64,000 bases of DNA, from positions 93,504,365-93,568,364 of the forward strand of contig CM051455.1 of the NCBI GenBank assembly GCA_028274465.1, in the 5' to 3' direction. The stretch comes from Plantago ovata (lineage: Eukaryota; Streptophyta; Magnoliopsida; Lamiales; Plantaginaceae). Position 1 is the stretch's first letter. Each line of letters begins with the position of its first letter. A model generated the notes under the pieces. That model was not told the origin of the DNA and did no database searches. It was given only the letters and a program-made list of their open reading frames with translations. The position numbers and the translations under genes are program-made. Of the stretch, positions 45,681 through 56,967 are shown in pieces.

Positions 45681-47600
45681 AACTCCCCAAACCAAACCTT
45701 TGCTTGTCCTCAAGCAACAAACTATCCTTAATGCAACACAAAAGGAGTCTCATGCCATGTAAAGTGAACTAATCTATTGAATCTACCAAATTCTTATGAA
45801 CAAAACCAAATGAGCATGACATGCAAGTAGGTTGAAGAATGCCTCGATTGCGAATATACACATTCTCATGTGCACTTGGTTAAACAAAGGAGTCTCTCGT
45901 AACATCTTCTACCTGGACCTGGTCAGTGACGACACAATGTTGCATGTTATCATACTACAATTGCCCGGTGCCTATGAAACTCAGGGCTTACTACTGTTCA
46001 CCAAGCGAGACTTTTCCTCAAGAGAGGGCGAACCAATACTGGCTCTCATCAAACGAAGGAGGGTTCCCTTAGAAGATAACACTCCCCTATTCTACTCAGA
46101 CTCTCAAGAATGAGCCTCTTTCAACCACTTCTTGAATAACAAGACGAGGATGGTCAAGAACAGGCCTTGGACAAAGGCGACACGAAACGAAAGATAGAAT
46201 TTACAACTCGACACTTCACAAGGACAAAATATTTACATGACACTTGACACTACGAGACTGCTTTTGGCTTGCAACGACCCTTCTTTTGCTTTTGGGTCTT
46301 ATTCTTTATTTTCTTTCTTCTTTTTTTTTATTTTCTTTTCTCTTTTTTTTTTAAATATTTCTTTTTCTTTCTTCTTCTTTTCTTTTTCTCTTTTTCTTAT
46401 TTTATATATAGGGGCAAGCAGCAGTACTATGTGTCAAAAACACCTCCCCAAACCTATTCGAAAGAATAGGTTTGAGCACAAAGACGAAAAAGAAAAAGGA
46501 AAGACTCTTTTACAAAGACACCTCCCCAAACCTATTCGAAAGAATAGGTTGGGACACAAAACAAAAAGAAAAAGAAAAAGGGAAACTTTACAATGACTCA
46601 AAGACGAAAGACAAGATCAAATAAGCCCTCCCCAAACCTATTCGATAGAATAGGTTTAATACAAGGAATCGCACACCTCACACTACCTCCTTCCTAGGCA
46701 TTTGGCAATCTCTAATCGAGGTGAAGAACTTGTCGCCTCTTACGTACATAGTTACACGGGTTACAACCATAGACTCTAACATGCATTATTTTATAAGGCC
46801 ATCGTGAACCGCAGCAGAAGAAACACCACTCAAGGTGATGTCGAGACTACTAAGCTTAACTAGTGCACAAGAGAATGTGACAAACCAAGCGAGACAAGCC
46901 TCAAACTACTTGCAAAGTGATGCAACATATGATCAATGGTAAAAAACACTTAGTCTACTCAATCAAAAAGTTCAAAAGACTTGGCAATAAACTCCACACA
47001 CAACAACGTGCAACAACTAATCTATGGATGATATGCATGCAAAAAAAATTGAAAAAACACGACAAATCACATGAATTTGAGTAAAATCAGGCATGTACCA
47101 ACCACACAAGCATATATACTGAAAATCCAATACCCCCTCCCCAAACCTAAACTTTTGCTCGTCCTCGAGCAAAGAAAAGTTGAATGAAAAGGAAAAATTG
47201 GATTGAAAGTACACTTCCCTGAGATAAAGGTTCGTGTCCAATCTCCTATATATGAGTAGTACTTGAAAGGACTCAAGAAACATGTGAAAACGGGTGCGCA
47301 AATGTGAGAAGAATGGAAAAAACGAGGAAAATCTGGGTACAGGGTCCAGGCTCCCGCCAAGCGGTTCGCTTGGCAAGCGGAGCGCTTGGGAGGCTCCAGG
47401 CGCTCCGCTTGAATTTCCAGGAAGTTGCAAAACTTTCTGGAATTTCAAGCGGATCACCTAAGGCACCAAGACAAAAACTAGACTAAACTAATCACGACAA
47501 AAGGCACACAGGCCACAACTACAAAAGCAAATAAGAGTACAAGAGTCATAAGTCATAACATCAATTAAGAGTATCAAAAAGGAGTACCACCACCGCAAAA
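45681..47600 (-). other. 3' noncoding region and polypurine tract of element E
   Basis: Holds the polypurine tract beside the LTR (AACTCCCCAAACC on plus), a T/C-rich tract (46300-46410 on plus), three hairpins with AACCTATTC/GAATAGGTT arms (46451-46472, 46529-46550, 46635-46656), and GC-rich dyads at 47353-47460. No gene. Confidence 0.75.
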
Positions 47601-48596
47601 TCACTCGGGTCGGTGAGGGATGACAAGGGGAAAAGGGTCTTCGAACCCTTGCTCTACTCCGAAGCGGTGGAGTATCAGATCGTGTGTCTCTATGTCGATT
47701 GGTGCCCTCGATGCCTCGATGTGTCGGATGTTTGGCACATTTGCTTTCTCACACATAGCAGTGATCAGATTTGGGAAGACTAGTGGGTGGCCGAGTTCTC
47801 GTTTAATCTCGAATTGCTGGAAGATGATGTCCCCGGGAGTGATGGGCAAGTTCGCCATGAGGGAATAGATTAAGATCCCGACTTCCGGCGTTATCTCTTC
47901 AGTTATGAGTCCCGGGATCAGATTAGCTACCACGAAAGGTAGGATCATGCGGGCGTGCAAGTGCAAATCTTTATACTTCAAGGTGTTATCGAGACGCGTC
48001 TTCCTTGGCTTGTAGTCCTTGGTTGTCAGAACCCCGGCTATCCTCCTCGGAAACTTCTCAATCGTTGGGTCATAGACATAGTGCACATAGGGATCACTCA
48101 CATAGTATGCTACCTTATTCTTGTCTTTCCGCAATGGTTCCTCTAGTCCCATAATGAAACTAGTGATACTCAATGGTGAGAAAGGGACCATCACACCACG
48201 AATAGGTACTGCTTCGTCCTTATAGTTATAGTCCTCGAAGGCAATGTGGAACTCCTCGACAAGGTCTCTATCCCATCCGGAGAGTTCTTTCCCATAGAAG
48301 ATCCATCCTCTCGCCGTTATAAGCCTGGTAAGGTGAGCATAGGGTGCATAGGGTACATCAAAGAAAAGCCCCTTGTTCTCATAGTTTGTCCCCTTTAGTA
48401 CGTCCAACTCCTTTGAAGTAAAGGAGATGCTACGGTCCCAAATCACTGACCGTTCTCCTCCCCTATAGAAGTTGTATCGGAACTTCCGCAATGCGTCCGA
48501 TTCCTTGTATGGGTCACGGTCGCCTTCATCACGGGGAATCTCCCTGGAGGTTGAAGCTCCATCCTTCCTTGTTTACTTCTTGGCTCTTGTGTCCAT
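47601..48596 (-). CDS. Env-position ORF of element E (plant transposon protein family), mostly open
   Basis: A 296-codon open stretch (48491-47601) follows a short broken leader whose ATG is at 48596, six bases after a splice-acceptor-like site. Segments such as AHLTRLITARGWIFYGKEL, PIRGVMVPFSPLSITSFIMG and HARMILPFVVANLIPG resemble the putative plant transposon protein domain found downstream of pol in Athila-clade elements. I see no signal peptide and no clear membrane segment, so a true envelope function is doubtful. It is the longest intact frame of any element here outside gag. About one break. Confidence 0.65.
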
Positions 48597-48601
48597 GTTA
48601 C

Positions 48602-49081
48602 CTAGAATAATCTTATTAGATAACTTCAAGAGACGATGAGACTTAGACTCGACTCCTAGACTCCAATACTCACTCAAGTAATCTCATGGTGAGTTTGAAG
48701 GCTTGCTAAAGTTCATACGAACAAATCGAGAAGCTTTAACACTTTGCTACGATAAATCCATACGAATCTAAACCAAGAAAACAAACTCTCCAATTAAATT
48801 ACCCAACCAATCCAACACATTCTCATGCAATCACAACATCACCATAATCATAACATAACTCAAATTCAAGGCTAACAATCATCAAACAATTACATAGCAA
48901 AAATTCGAGCACTAGAATTCATCATAAATCAAGAGGAGCAAAATTCGAATTTAGACATCACATCTTGTAAGAAACACGCTCAACAATCATCATCAAACTC
49001 TAATTCACCAATGCATAACACAATTGAAGCTAATTAAGATAAAATCCCAAATTCAAGAAAGTTAGGGTTCATGAGAGGTAC
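48602..49081 (-). other. Intron-like segment upstream of the env-position ORF of E
   Basis: On minus, a donor AAT/GTACCT at 49081 is followed by ATGAACCCTAA and a T-rich body, and ends with a TTATTCTAG acceptor at 48602, just before the ATG at 48596. C and K have equivalent segments of about 540 bases that also have ATGAACCCTAA just inside the donor. Splicing of an env-class RNA is known in the Athila relative Bagy-2. Confidence 0.5.
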
Positions 49082-49279
49082 ATTTGATTCCTTGTTATGG
49101 ATGCTTCAAACGTGAAATTTGATCGGTTTAGATGATAGAGGGGGTGATGGGCTTTGTAAAATGCACAAGATTGCAAGAATTGATGGAGAATTGAGAGAGA
49201 TTGAGATTTTTGGGGTGCTAAATCGGCAATGGAGGAAGAAAAACGAAGTGGGGAGCTTTGATACTCAAGTGCCCCGACT

Positions 49280-49580
49280 TAGCTTTCTTAAGGAAAGCCA
49301 AGCGAAGCGCTTGGGCCGTCCCAAGCGGAGCGCTTGGCAAGTGGTCCGCTTGGGACCTGCCAAGCGCTCCGCTTGGATTTCCAGTAAGAATGAAATTCTT
49401 ACTGGAAATTCGAGCGGACCGCTTGGATTTCCAGTAAGAATGAAATTCTTACTTGAAATTCAAGCGGACCGCTTGGACCTGCCAAGCGCTCCGCTTGGAT
49501 TTCCAGTAAGAATGTACATTCTTACTGGAAATCCAAGAGGACCGCTTGGGCTTGCCAAGCGGTTCGCTTGGGACCTGAAG
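49280..49580 (-). repeat. Palindrome-rich segment of element E
   Basis: Two kinds of inverted repeat alternate. One is the GC-rich dyad CCAAGCGGACCGCTTGG and variants. The other is an AT-rich hairpin built on ATTTCCAGTAAGAAT at 49377-49409, 49427-49459 and 49499-49532, the last being a perfect 34-base palindrome. The array has a period of roughly 50-70 bases. Frames across it are incidental. Confidence 0.75.
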
Positions 49581-49752
49581 CTCCCAAACCCATTTTTTTT
49601 CAACTTTTGCTAAATTTTTACCCCAAAAACCTTGTCTAAACAACGAAACAAAATTTAAACGTGCTCCTAATCTATATGCATGTACCTACAACCTCGGGTT
49701 GCCTCCCGAGAAGCGCTTTCGTTTAAAAGTCGTTGGCTCGACTCGTCTTAGC

Positions 49753-52030
49753 TCATGCGGGATCAATTTCCCATCGGGTACTAGACTTCCCCGTCCAAGT
49801 GCTCTTCAAAGCATCAAGTCCCTGCACATCTTGACGAACATAAAGAGGACCAAAGAATCCTACAAGTTCGTTAGTATCAACATAAGCACATGAATTAATT
49901 ATGGCTCGCAACGTATGTTGCTTGCCATTTACCTCGAAGCTACATGTACGACGATACATGTCTATCACCATATGTACTTTGTTGATGAAGGCTCTACCCA
50001 AAAGAACCACATCCTTGAGCTTCAAACCACGTCTTGACCTCTACACCGGCGACTCTTACCACTAGATTCTCAATCACACCCAATGGCTTCTTCATAGACC
50101 CGTCCGCAATTGCACCATGCACTTCATTGGTCTTAAGCTAGACAAACCCGACTCTTCGTACACGTTCAAAGGTATGACATTCACACCCGCTCCCGTGTCT
50201 AGAGTTGCCACTATTCCATCCTTCTTACCCAAGCCGATGTCCACATCAAAGCTCTCTTGGATAGGAACTTCCACCATATCCACCAACTCATCCTCAGACG
50301 ATGAGTTTTCATTCACTTCTTCCACTATCGCATCAGATTGTGCGACCACTTTCTCTTCCACAACTACCTTAGGAGTCTCAAGCTCCTCACTCACCTTGCA
50401 AGTTTCAGTTATCTTGCAACTTGGCACCTCAACTAGTGCATTGTCTCTCACAACCGTGATCTCCACGGGCAAATCAGTCACCACGGTTATGGCCATAGCC
50501 TTCTCCATGTTTCCGGGAAACTTCCCTTGCTCTCTACTAGGCCCCTCTATCAGCTCTTGCAACTTCTTATTGAGGTTGCTACTACTAGCCTCAAGCTTCT
50601 CAAACCGCTAATTGTTAGTAGCTTCATTACGATAGTAATGCTCCATAAACTTATTTGTTTTCAACACGAGATCGTGAGAGAAGAGACAAGAGGTGAAGGA
50701 ATCACCCCTCCACCTTGTGGTCCTGAACTAGCAACCTGAGGTGGAGGTGTAGGATTAGAAGGCGGTGCTCCTTCATACCAATTGTTCCCATAGCTGAGAT
50801 GAATTTTATCTTGATTAGGCCCATAGGCATATTGATCCGGGTTATGGACATAACCACGGTTGCCTTGATTCTGGTACCCACATCGGGGCCCACGATTTTG
50901 TGGCCTCACATTGCCATATCCTTGCCCGTAGTTCACATCTCCGACTACTTGCTCTCCCTCAGCAGCATACACTTCTTGACGGACATCGTTCGTGATGTAT
51001 TGCTCTCTAGCAAATTCAGAACGGCATAAATAGGCCGGGTGCCCATAGTTGTTGCACACACCACAAACTTCCGTAGAAGGAGAACGAACGCTTTGCCTCA
51101 AAGCTTGCTTCACTTCATGGGCGAATCCATCGAAGGCATTTTGTTCTACTACTACCTTGGCCTCACCTCTTTGCTCATTTTGGAGCACACGAGCCCTCAC
51201 ATTCCGGTTTTGGGAATTCCGGTAAATCATGTCCAGCTTCACTTGAGCTTGAGAATGAAGCAACTCCCCCATACTACCTCCACAAATACTATCCACCTGA
51301 GATTGAATCTCGGGATGTAAACCATTGTAAAAGAATTGGAGAAGCTGACCTTTATCATACCCGTGATGTGGGCATCGATGATGCAACCCCATGAATCGAT
51401 CTTAGGCCTCGTGGAAAGGCTCATCATACCTCTGCTCGAAGGAGCTAATTTGGCTCTTCATAGCCATTGTCTTGGAAGCGGGGTAGCAACGCTCCATGAA
51501 CTTATCAAAACAAAGATCCCATGTTGTCAAAGACCCGGCCTCTAGAGTACTAAGCCAAGCCTTTGCACGATCACCTAGCCCCATAGAAAAGACCTTCTTA
51601 CGGAGATCATCATCCGTAACACCAGCCCCTGTCGCCCAAGATGGAGAACAAAATTCTCGAGCTCATTCAAGTACCCAATCACGTCCTCATTAGCCATCCC
51701 ATAGAATTTGGGAAGTTGTTGGAACATGTGATTCTTGATCTCCAAGTTCCTTGTGGCATCATTGAGGACAATTGCTGGTCCTCTAGCCCCAACCGTAGGC
51801 TTAGTAAGTGTACGTATAGGCCTCTCCGCCATTTCACCTTCCAAGTAAACAGATTCAAGAATTGGCTCCAAAAGATAAGAAGAAGACTCTTCCCGAATAC
51901 CAGAAGTGGAAGCTCTAGATGCTACTCCTTCAAACTCGAGATTCAAATTCCTCCTTCTCCTTTGAAACAAACGATCGATCTCGTCTACAAAAGGTTTGAT
52001 GTTAGGTCCACCCGTTCGGGTTCTAGGCAT
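49753..52030 (-). pseudogene. gag-protease of element E
   Basis: The ATG at 52030 opens MPRTRTGGPNIKPFVDEIDR. The gag domain has GARGPAIVLNDATRNLEIKN and MGLGDRAKAWLSTLEAGSLT. The zinc knuckle CGVCNNYGHPAYLC (about 51066-51025) is followed by a G/N/Q-rich stretch. The protease has ATLDTGAGVNVIPLNVYEES (about 50200-50140) and a last part VVLLGRAFINKVHMVIDMYR. The frame ends at 49753 with GKSSTRWEIDPA, which parallels the GKSSTLKKKS tail of family 1. No pol follows. Several breaks. Confidence 0.88.
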
Positions 52031-52153
52031 GCACTCACCTGAAATACAAGATAGTTAGTATCTCAAGCAAAAAGAAACAAAAACTAGAAATGAAACAAAG
52101 AAGAGATGTTGGCTGAAAAAACCAAAACAAAAACACCAACCAATGGAGTTAAG

Positions 52154-52171
52154 TCCCCGGCAACGGCGCCA
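52154..52171 (-). other. Primer binding site of element E (tRNA-Asp type)
   Basis: Exact complement of TGGCGCCGTTGCCGGGGA on plus, three bases from the 5' LTR. Same primer as family 1. Confidence 0.92.
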
Positions 52172-52174
52172 AAT

Positions 52175-53576
52175 TGATGATGTCGTTTTTCACCAATTAA
52201 ATTTGTTTAAAAGCCTAAGAACACTTATCACTACACAAACTAGAGTGCAATGGCAAGTTGTCCCCGAGTGTCGTTCTCTCGGGAACTAACGTGGCTTTGC
52301 TTGAGGTTTTTGCTAGTAATATCAGTCAACGAGTTCAAATGTTTATAGAATCGTTTTCTTTGAACAAAGCAACGAGAAATCAGATTGTTGTAATCAAGTT
52401 TGGAAAACGGTTGGTGGTAGAAATCAAATACACATGCATGGGTTACGAATATGCTCACAAGTTCAGTGCGTAAAACCTTCGATCAAGTCTGCTAAGCAAC
52501 TCGTCTAGGTAAATTTCAAGACACACATCATAAAAGACCACTATCAATACTTTAGAGGTGCTTGTCACTAACACCATTTATCTAGCATGCTGCAAATCTC
52601 TAGCATACAATCCTATAGCTTTCATTGACCAAGAGTTTGTCACTATACTCAATTCGAATATATTTTATAGGCAACTAAGAATCATATGAAGGAATTTGCA
52701 ACAAGATTGAATCACAATCTCATGTAAGCATAAACATAACCCATAGCATGCATATTCTACATTCTACCACCAACACAAAAGATTTAGCTACTCATATTCA
52801 TCAACATAGACATCAATTCATATGAATAATAATCAGAATACATCATATCAAACTACAAGACAAGAGAGTGATACAAGTTACCACCAAAGCTGTCACTAAT
52901 CGGTGGAAAGCAAAGAAAACCTCTCCGTAGATGATTACAAAGGATGAATTCCAATCAAACCTTGAATCCCAAGCTAAAATACAATGTAATCTGAGTTTTC
53001 TCTGAGTTTTGGGGCTTAGGAGCTCTCCAAAACGAAGCTACCGTTCAAAAGATTTTCAAAAAATGAGAAAAGATCAGATCTAAGAAGGAAAATCCGAAAA
53101 CGTAACCGCTGCCAAGCGGACCGCTTGGAGAAGCCAAGCGAGCGCTTGGCAAGCGAAGCGCTTTGGAACTCCAAGCGCTTCGCTTGGCTTCTGTGCCAAA
53201 GCTCCTGGAAAATGAAGCGGAGCGCTTCACTATTCCAGGCGCTTAGCTTGGCTCCTGGGCAAATTTTTGTCTTCAAACTCAATCTTTTTGCCCTCGCACG
53301 GCCCTCGGGTGCCTTGGACTCATCCTTCTCGATGCTTATTGATACTCAAACACTTACGAACAAGCCACGGAGATTGGAGAACTTCAATGGGGCCATCGTT
53401 TCCATCAAAAAAGGCTCGTTTTTAGCTCCAAAAACGCTGTTTCGTACCTAAGTGCCTGAAAATGCAGAAAATACAAAACTTGACACTATTCTACAAAACT
53501 AACCAAAAAACAAGGCTAAAAGATAGCAAAAGAAGGTAAAAAAGACAAGATGAACGCGTCAAAAATACGTTCATCA
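52175..53576 (-). repeat. 5' LTR of element E
   Basis: Aligns end to end with 44277-45680. Dyad cluster at 53106-53258. Followed by the GTAGA duplication. Confidence 0.92.
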
Positions 53577-53787
53577 GTAGACTCTGTCGATCTCAGCAAT
53601 TGAATCAGCAAGCGGTGTTCCTGCAGAAAGTGTATGCGGCATACACTATCTGTAACAGACTAGGAAAGCAGTATCAGAGAGAGATTAAAAAGGAAAACTA
53701 AAACTAATAGAATTAGGAATTGAAAGCTGAAAATATAAACAAATTAAACAGAAAAAAGGAGTATAGTCCCCGGCAACGGCGCCAAAT
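53577..53787 (-). other. Start of gag, leader and primer site of element K
   Basis: The ATG at 53642 opens MPHTLSAGTPLADS, matching the C start, and the codons run into the insertion point of E. The leader (53643-53766) and the tRNA-Asp primer site (53767-53784, minus) follow up to the LTR. Confidence 0.85.
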
Positions 53788-55101
53788 TGATGAACGCGGA
53801 TGTCGTGCTCCGGATTCAGTCAAATAAATTTGTTATTTAGCCAAAGGCAATCCACAACTACAACGAAAACCGTAGTGTAGCAGTAGAATGACTCGAGTGT
53901 CGTTCTCTCAGGACTATAACTAGCTTTATCTATTTAACAAGAGAATATAAAACAGCAGACAGATAGCAAAAGGGGTTTCTAGCAGATAATGGAGATTGGT
54001 GATAGTATGATCCTTCTTAGCATAACGGGTCGATAATCATGCATAAATTCCTCGGTCTTGCATAGAGATCTTTGAATCAATCTAGTGTCCTGTTGCAATT
54101 ATTAAGCACTACGAAGATAATTGGTCTGACAAGTCAATCACTATTGTCCTAATGTGTTCCGTAATTATTCAACACTACGAATATAAACTCGCGAATAGGT
54201 CGACGAGGGTCCAATTGTGCATAATAATTAATACAACATACGAGAATTTAGGTTGTGTCTGATCAACGAAATAAAGCAATGACACGGAGTATAATGCGCG
54301 ATATAGCCATTAGCAAGATTACCTTCCCTTCGCTAAGAATTCACATACTACCACCAACGATAAGTTTAGCTACTCATAATAGGCATGCAATCAACATAAA
54401 TCATAGAAGAAAACATGTTGAAAGAATATAATAAAATAAGTAGAATAAAACTGTAAGATACAAAGTTACCGAAGGTTGTCAATCTCCGGATGATTGCGAT
54501 CCTACGACCTCCAAACTGCTATGAAAAAGAGTCCCCTAAGCTACGGACCCCCAGAACAGGCTCTGGGAAGTCCCTACCTAAAACTACAGAGAGAGGTGAG
54601 AAAGTAGGTCTGCAAAGATATGATTTTCGGAGAAAACTGAGCAACTATATATAGGCTTCGAATTATTGTGGGGCGGTTCGCCCCACACACGCGGCGGTTC
54701 GCCCGGTGTGGGGCGGTTCGCCCCACCTCTGCGGCGGTTCGCCCCGAAGAGAAATTCGCAGAATTCCGCATTTTCGACGCGTTTTTGGATTTCTTCCCCT
54801 TTTCGGACTCGGTTTCTGTCTTCTAGTAGCCTTCTAACCTCCAGATTCGGCCCCTAGACTCCAAATCCTATCCGGAAACCTTCAGATACTCCAAATGGGC
54901 TTCTGGAACACCAATTCCTTGTCAACTTCAATATAATTGCCTGGAAATCTTTGAATTTTAACCAAAACCTGTAAAATAAAATCTAAAGGGAGACGTGACA
55001 CTATTCTAATAAAATGCACTAAGATATAGCTAAATTAACATAGAGGATAGCTAAAATAGGTGAAAAAGACTCGAATGAAAGTGTAAAATACACATTCCTC
55101 A
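53788..55101 (-). repeat. 5' LTR of element K
   Basis: Aligns end to end with 37752-39061. TATATATA box at 54646-54653 (minus), dyad cluster at 54667-54749. Its outer end carries one difference from the usual TTCATCA and is followed by the CTACA duplication. Confidence 0.92.
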
Positions 55102-55559
55102 CTACATTCATGTTTTCAGGAACATTGTTTGCTTCCTGATTCTGATCATCCTGAGGTAACAAAAAGTTAGATACAAGTACTAAGTTATCAAACCTAGTAT
55201 TTTTACCAAAATTAACAACTACCTGCTGAGCAGGCTTTGTGGATTCTGGTGCAGAAGCCTCAGTTTGCTTCTGACTTGCATCGAGAGAAGTCTGAAAAGA
55301 ATTAAACAAAATAGCTAAAGATAAATTATCAAAAAATAGAAGATAAGCCAATTTTTGAGTTTTCTACTTGTTGAAGAGAAATAGGAGAGGACTCTAATCT
55401 TTCAGCATCAATGACTTCATCCATGTGTTGATCTTTTTCTTCAGCAGACTTCTTGTCTTGCTCTAGTTGAGAAAGCTGTGTAGTATCAACAATCTCCCTT
55501 GTCTCTGAAAGCAAAGGTTGAGTTGAAGTATCTTGACCTCTTAGGTCACTACTTGTCAT
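55102..55559 (-). pseudogene. Locus J, middle piece
   Basis: Sequence between the insertion sites of K and I. On minus it encodes a hydrophilic stretch with LLSETREIVDTTQLSQLEQ and KKSAEEKDQHMDEVIDAERL, then a second stretch with SQKQTEASAPESTKPAQQVV. It is probably disordered or coiled coil. An AT-rich tract between the two stretches (about 55300-55380) may be an intron. By insertion logic this piece lies between the other two pieces of J. Confidence 0.45.
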
Positions 55560-56813
55560 TGATGAATGTGTATTTTACACTTTCATTCGAGTCTTTTTCA
55601 CCTATTTTAGGTATCCTCTATGTTAATTTAGCTATATTTTAGTGCATTTTATTAGAATAGTGTCACGTTTCCCTTTAGTTTTTATTTTACAGGTTTTGGT
55701 TGAAAAACGAGGTTTTCCGGGGAATTATATTGAAGTAGACAAGGAATTGGTGTTCCAGAATCCTAATTGGAGTATCTGAAGATTTCCGGATAGGATTTGA
55801 AGTCTAGGGGTCGAATCTGGAGGTTAGAAGGCCACTAGAAGTCAGTAACCGACTCCGAAAAGGGGAAGAAATCCAAAAATGCGTCGAAAACGCGTATCTG
55901 GCCGAGTTATACTCCCGGGCGAATCGCCCGGGATGTGGGGCGAATCGCCCCACACCAGACGAATCGCCCGGTGTGTGGGGCCCTTCGCCCCACACAATTC
56001 GTAGCCTATATAGTTGCTCCGTTTTTCTTCGTTTTTCATACTTTTCCAGACCTTCTCTCTCACCTTTCTCTGTAGTTTTAGGTAGGAACTTCCCAGAGCC
56101 TGTTTTGGGGTTCATAGCTTAGGAGATACTTTCTGTTAGCAGTTTGGACCTTGTAAGATCGCGATTCTTCGGAGACTGACAACCTTCGGTAACATTGTAT
56201 TTTACAGTTTTTCTACTTATTTTTATATATCTTTCAACATGTTTTCTTCTATGATTTCTGTTGATTGCATGACAACTATGAGTAGCTAAACTTCTCGTTG
56301 GTGATAGTATGTGAATTCTTAGTGAAGGGTTGATAATTATGTTAATGGCTATATCGCGCATTATACTCCGTGTTATTGCTTTATTTCTTTGATCTATATA
56401 AATCTCTATCTTCGTATTGTTGATTAATTATTGCACACAATTGGACAATTCAATGGTCTTCGACCTATCTAAATATATATCTTCGTAGTGTTTGATAATT
56501 ACAACTGGACAATTCATTGATCAAAGATCTCCATGCAAGACCGAGGAATTTACGCATGATTATTAACCCGTTATGCTTTGAAGGACCATACTATCACCAA
56601 TCTCCATTATCTATTAAGAAAAACCTTTGCTAAACCGTCTGCTGTTTTTATATTCTAAATTAGATTAGATAAAGCTAGTTATAGTCCTTAGAGATCGACA
56701 CTCGAGGTTATTCTACTGCTACACTACGGTTTTCGTTGTAGTTGTGAATTGCCTTTGGCTAAATACAAATTTATTTGAGATTGCTTTGGACCCGACATCC
56801 AACGCATTCGTCC
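55560..56813 (+). repeat. 5' LTR of element I
   Basis: Starts TGATGAATG after GTCAT. A short TATA box (TATATA, 56007-56012) follows the dyad cluster 55914-55995. Aligns end to end with the 3' LTR. Confidence 0.93.
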
Positions 56814-56816
56814 AAT

Positions 56817-56834
56817 TGGCGCCGTTGCCGGGGA
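56817..56834 (+). other. Primer binding site of element I (tRNA-Asp type)
   Basis: Exact TGGCGCCGTTGCCGGGGA three bases after the 5' LTR. Confidence 0.93.
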
Positions 56835-56967
56835 CTATACTCCTTTTTTCTGTTTAATTTGTTTATATTTTCATCATTCAATTCCTAGTTCTAGTAGTTT
56901 TAGTTTTCCTATTTAATCTCTCTCTGATACTCCTTTCCTAGCTTGTCACAGATATTCAGGTCTTGTG

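Larger units (their letters stand above)
44277..53576 (-). mobile_element. Element E: second-family Athila-like element, pol-less with an env-position ORF, nested in K, fossil
   Basis: Left (3') LTR 44277-45680, right (5') LTR 52175-53576, primer site 52154-52171. It is flanked by the duplication GTAGA (44272-44276 and 53577-53581), so it is a single clean insertion into the gag of K. Internal order on minus: gag, protease, boundary motif, palindrome-rich segment, intron-like segment, env-position ORF, hairpins, purine tract, polypurine tract. No RT or integrase. The LTRs differ at about 32 of 1400 positions by eye, a little over 2 percent. Gag-protease has several breaks. Confidence 0.9.
37752..55101 (-). 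mobile_element. Element K: pol-less Athila-like LTR retrotransposon, structurally whole apart from nested element E, fossil
   Basis: Left (3') LTR 37752-39061, right (5') LTR 53788-55101, primer site 53767-53784, gag-protease in two parts on either side of E, extra 3' module (40395-42370) and twin hairpins. It is flanked by a 5-bp duplication CTACA (37747-37751 and 55102-55106). The LTRs differ at roughly 26 of about 1310 positions by eye count, near 2 percent. That would be under one million years at the commonly used grass LTR rate. No pol. Several breaks in the coding frame. Confidence 0.9.

Noticed and set aside
47601-48491. Calling the env-position ORF of E a viral envelope gene
   Set aside because: No signal peptide, furin-like site or transmembrane segment is evident. 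The resemblance is to the plant transposon protein family of Athila relatives.
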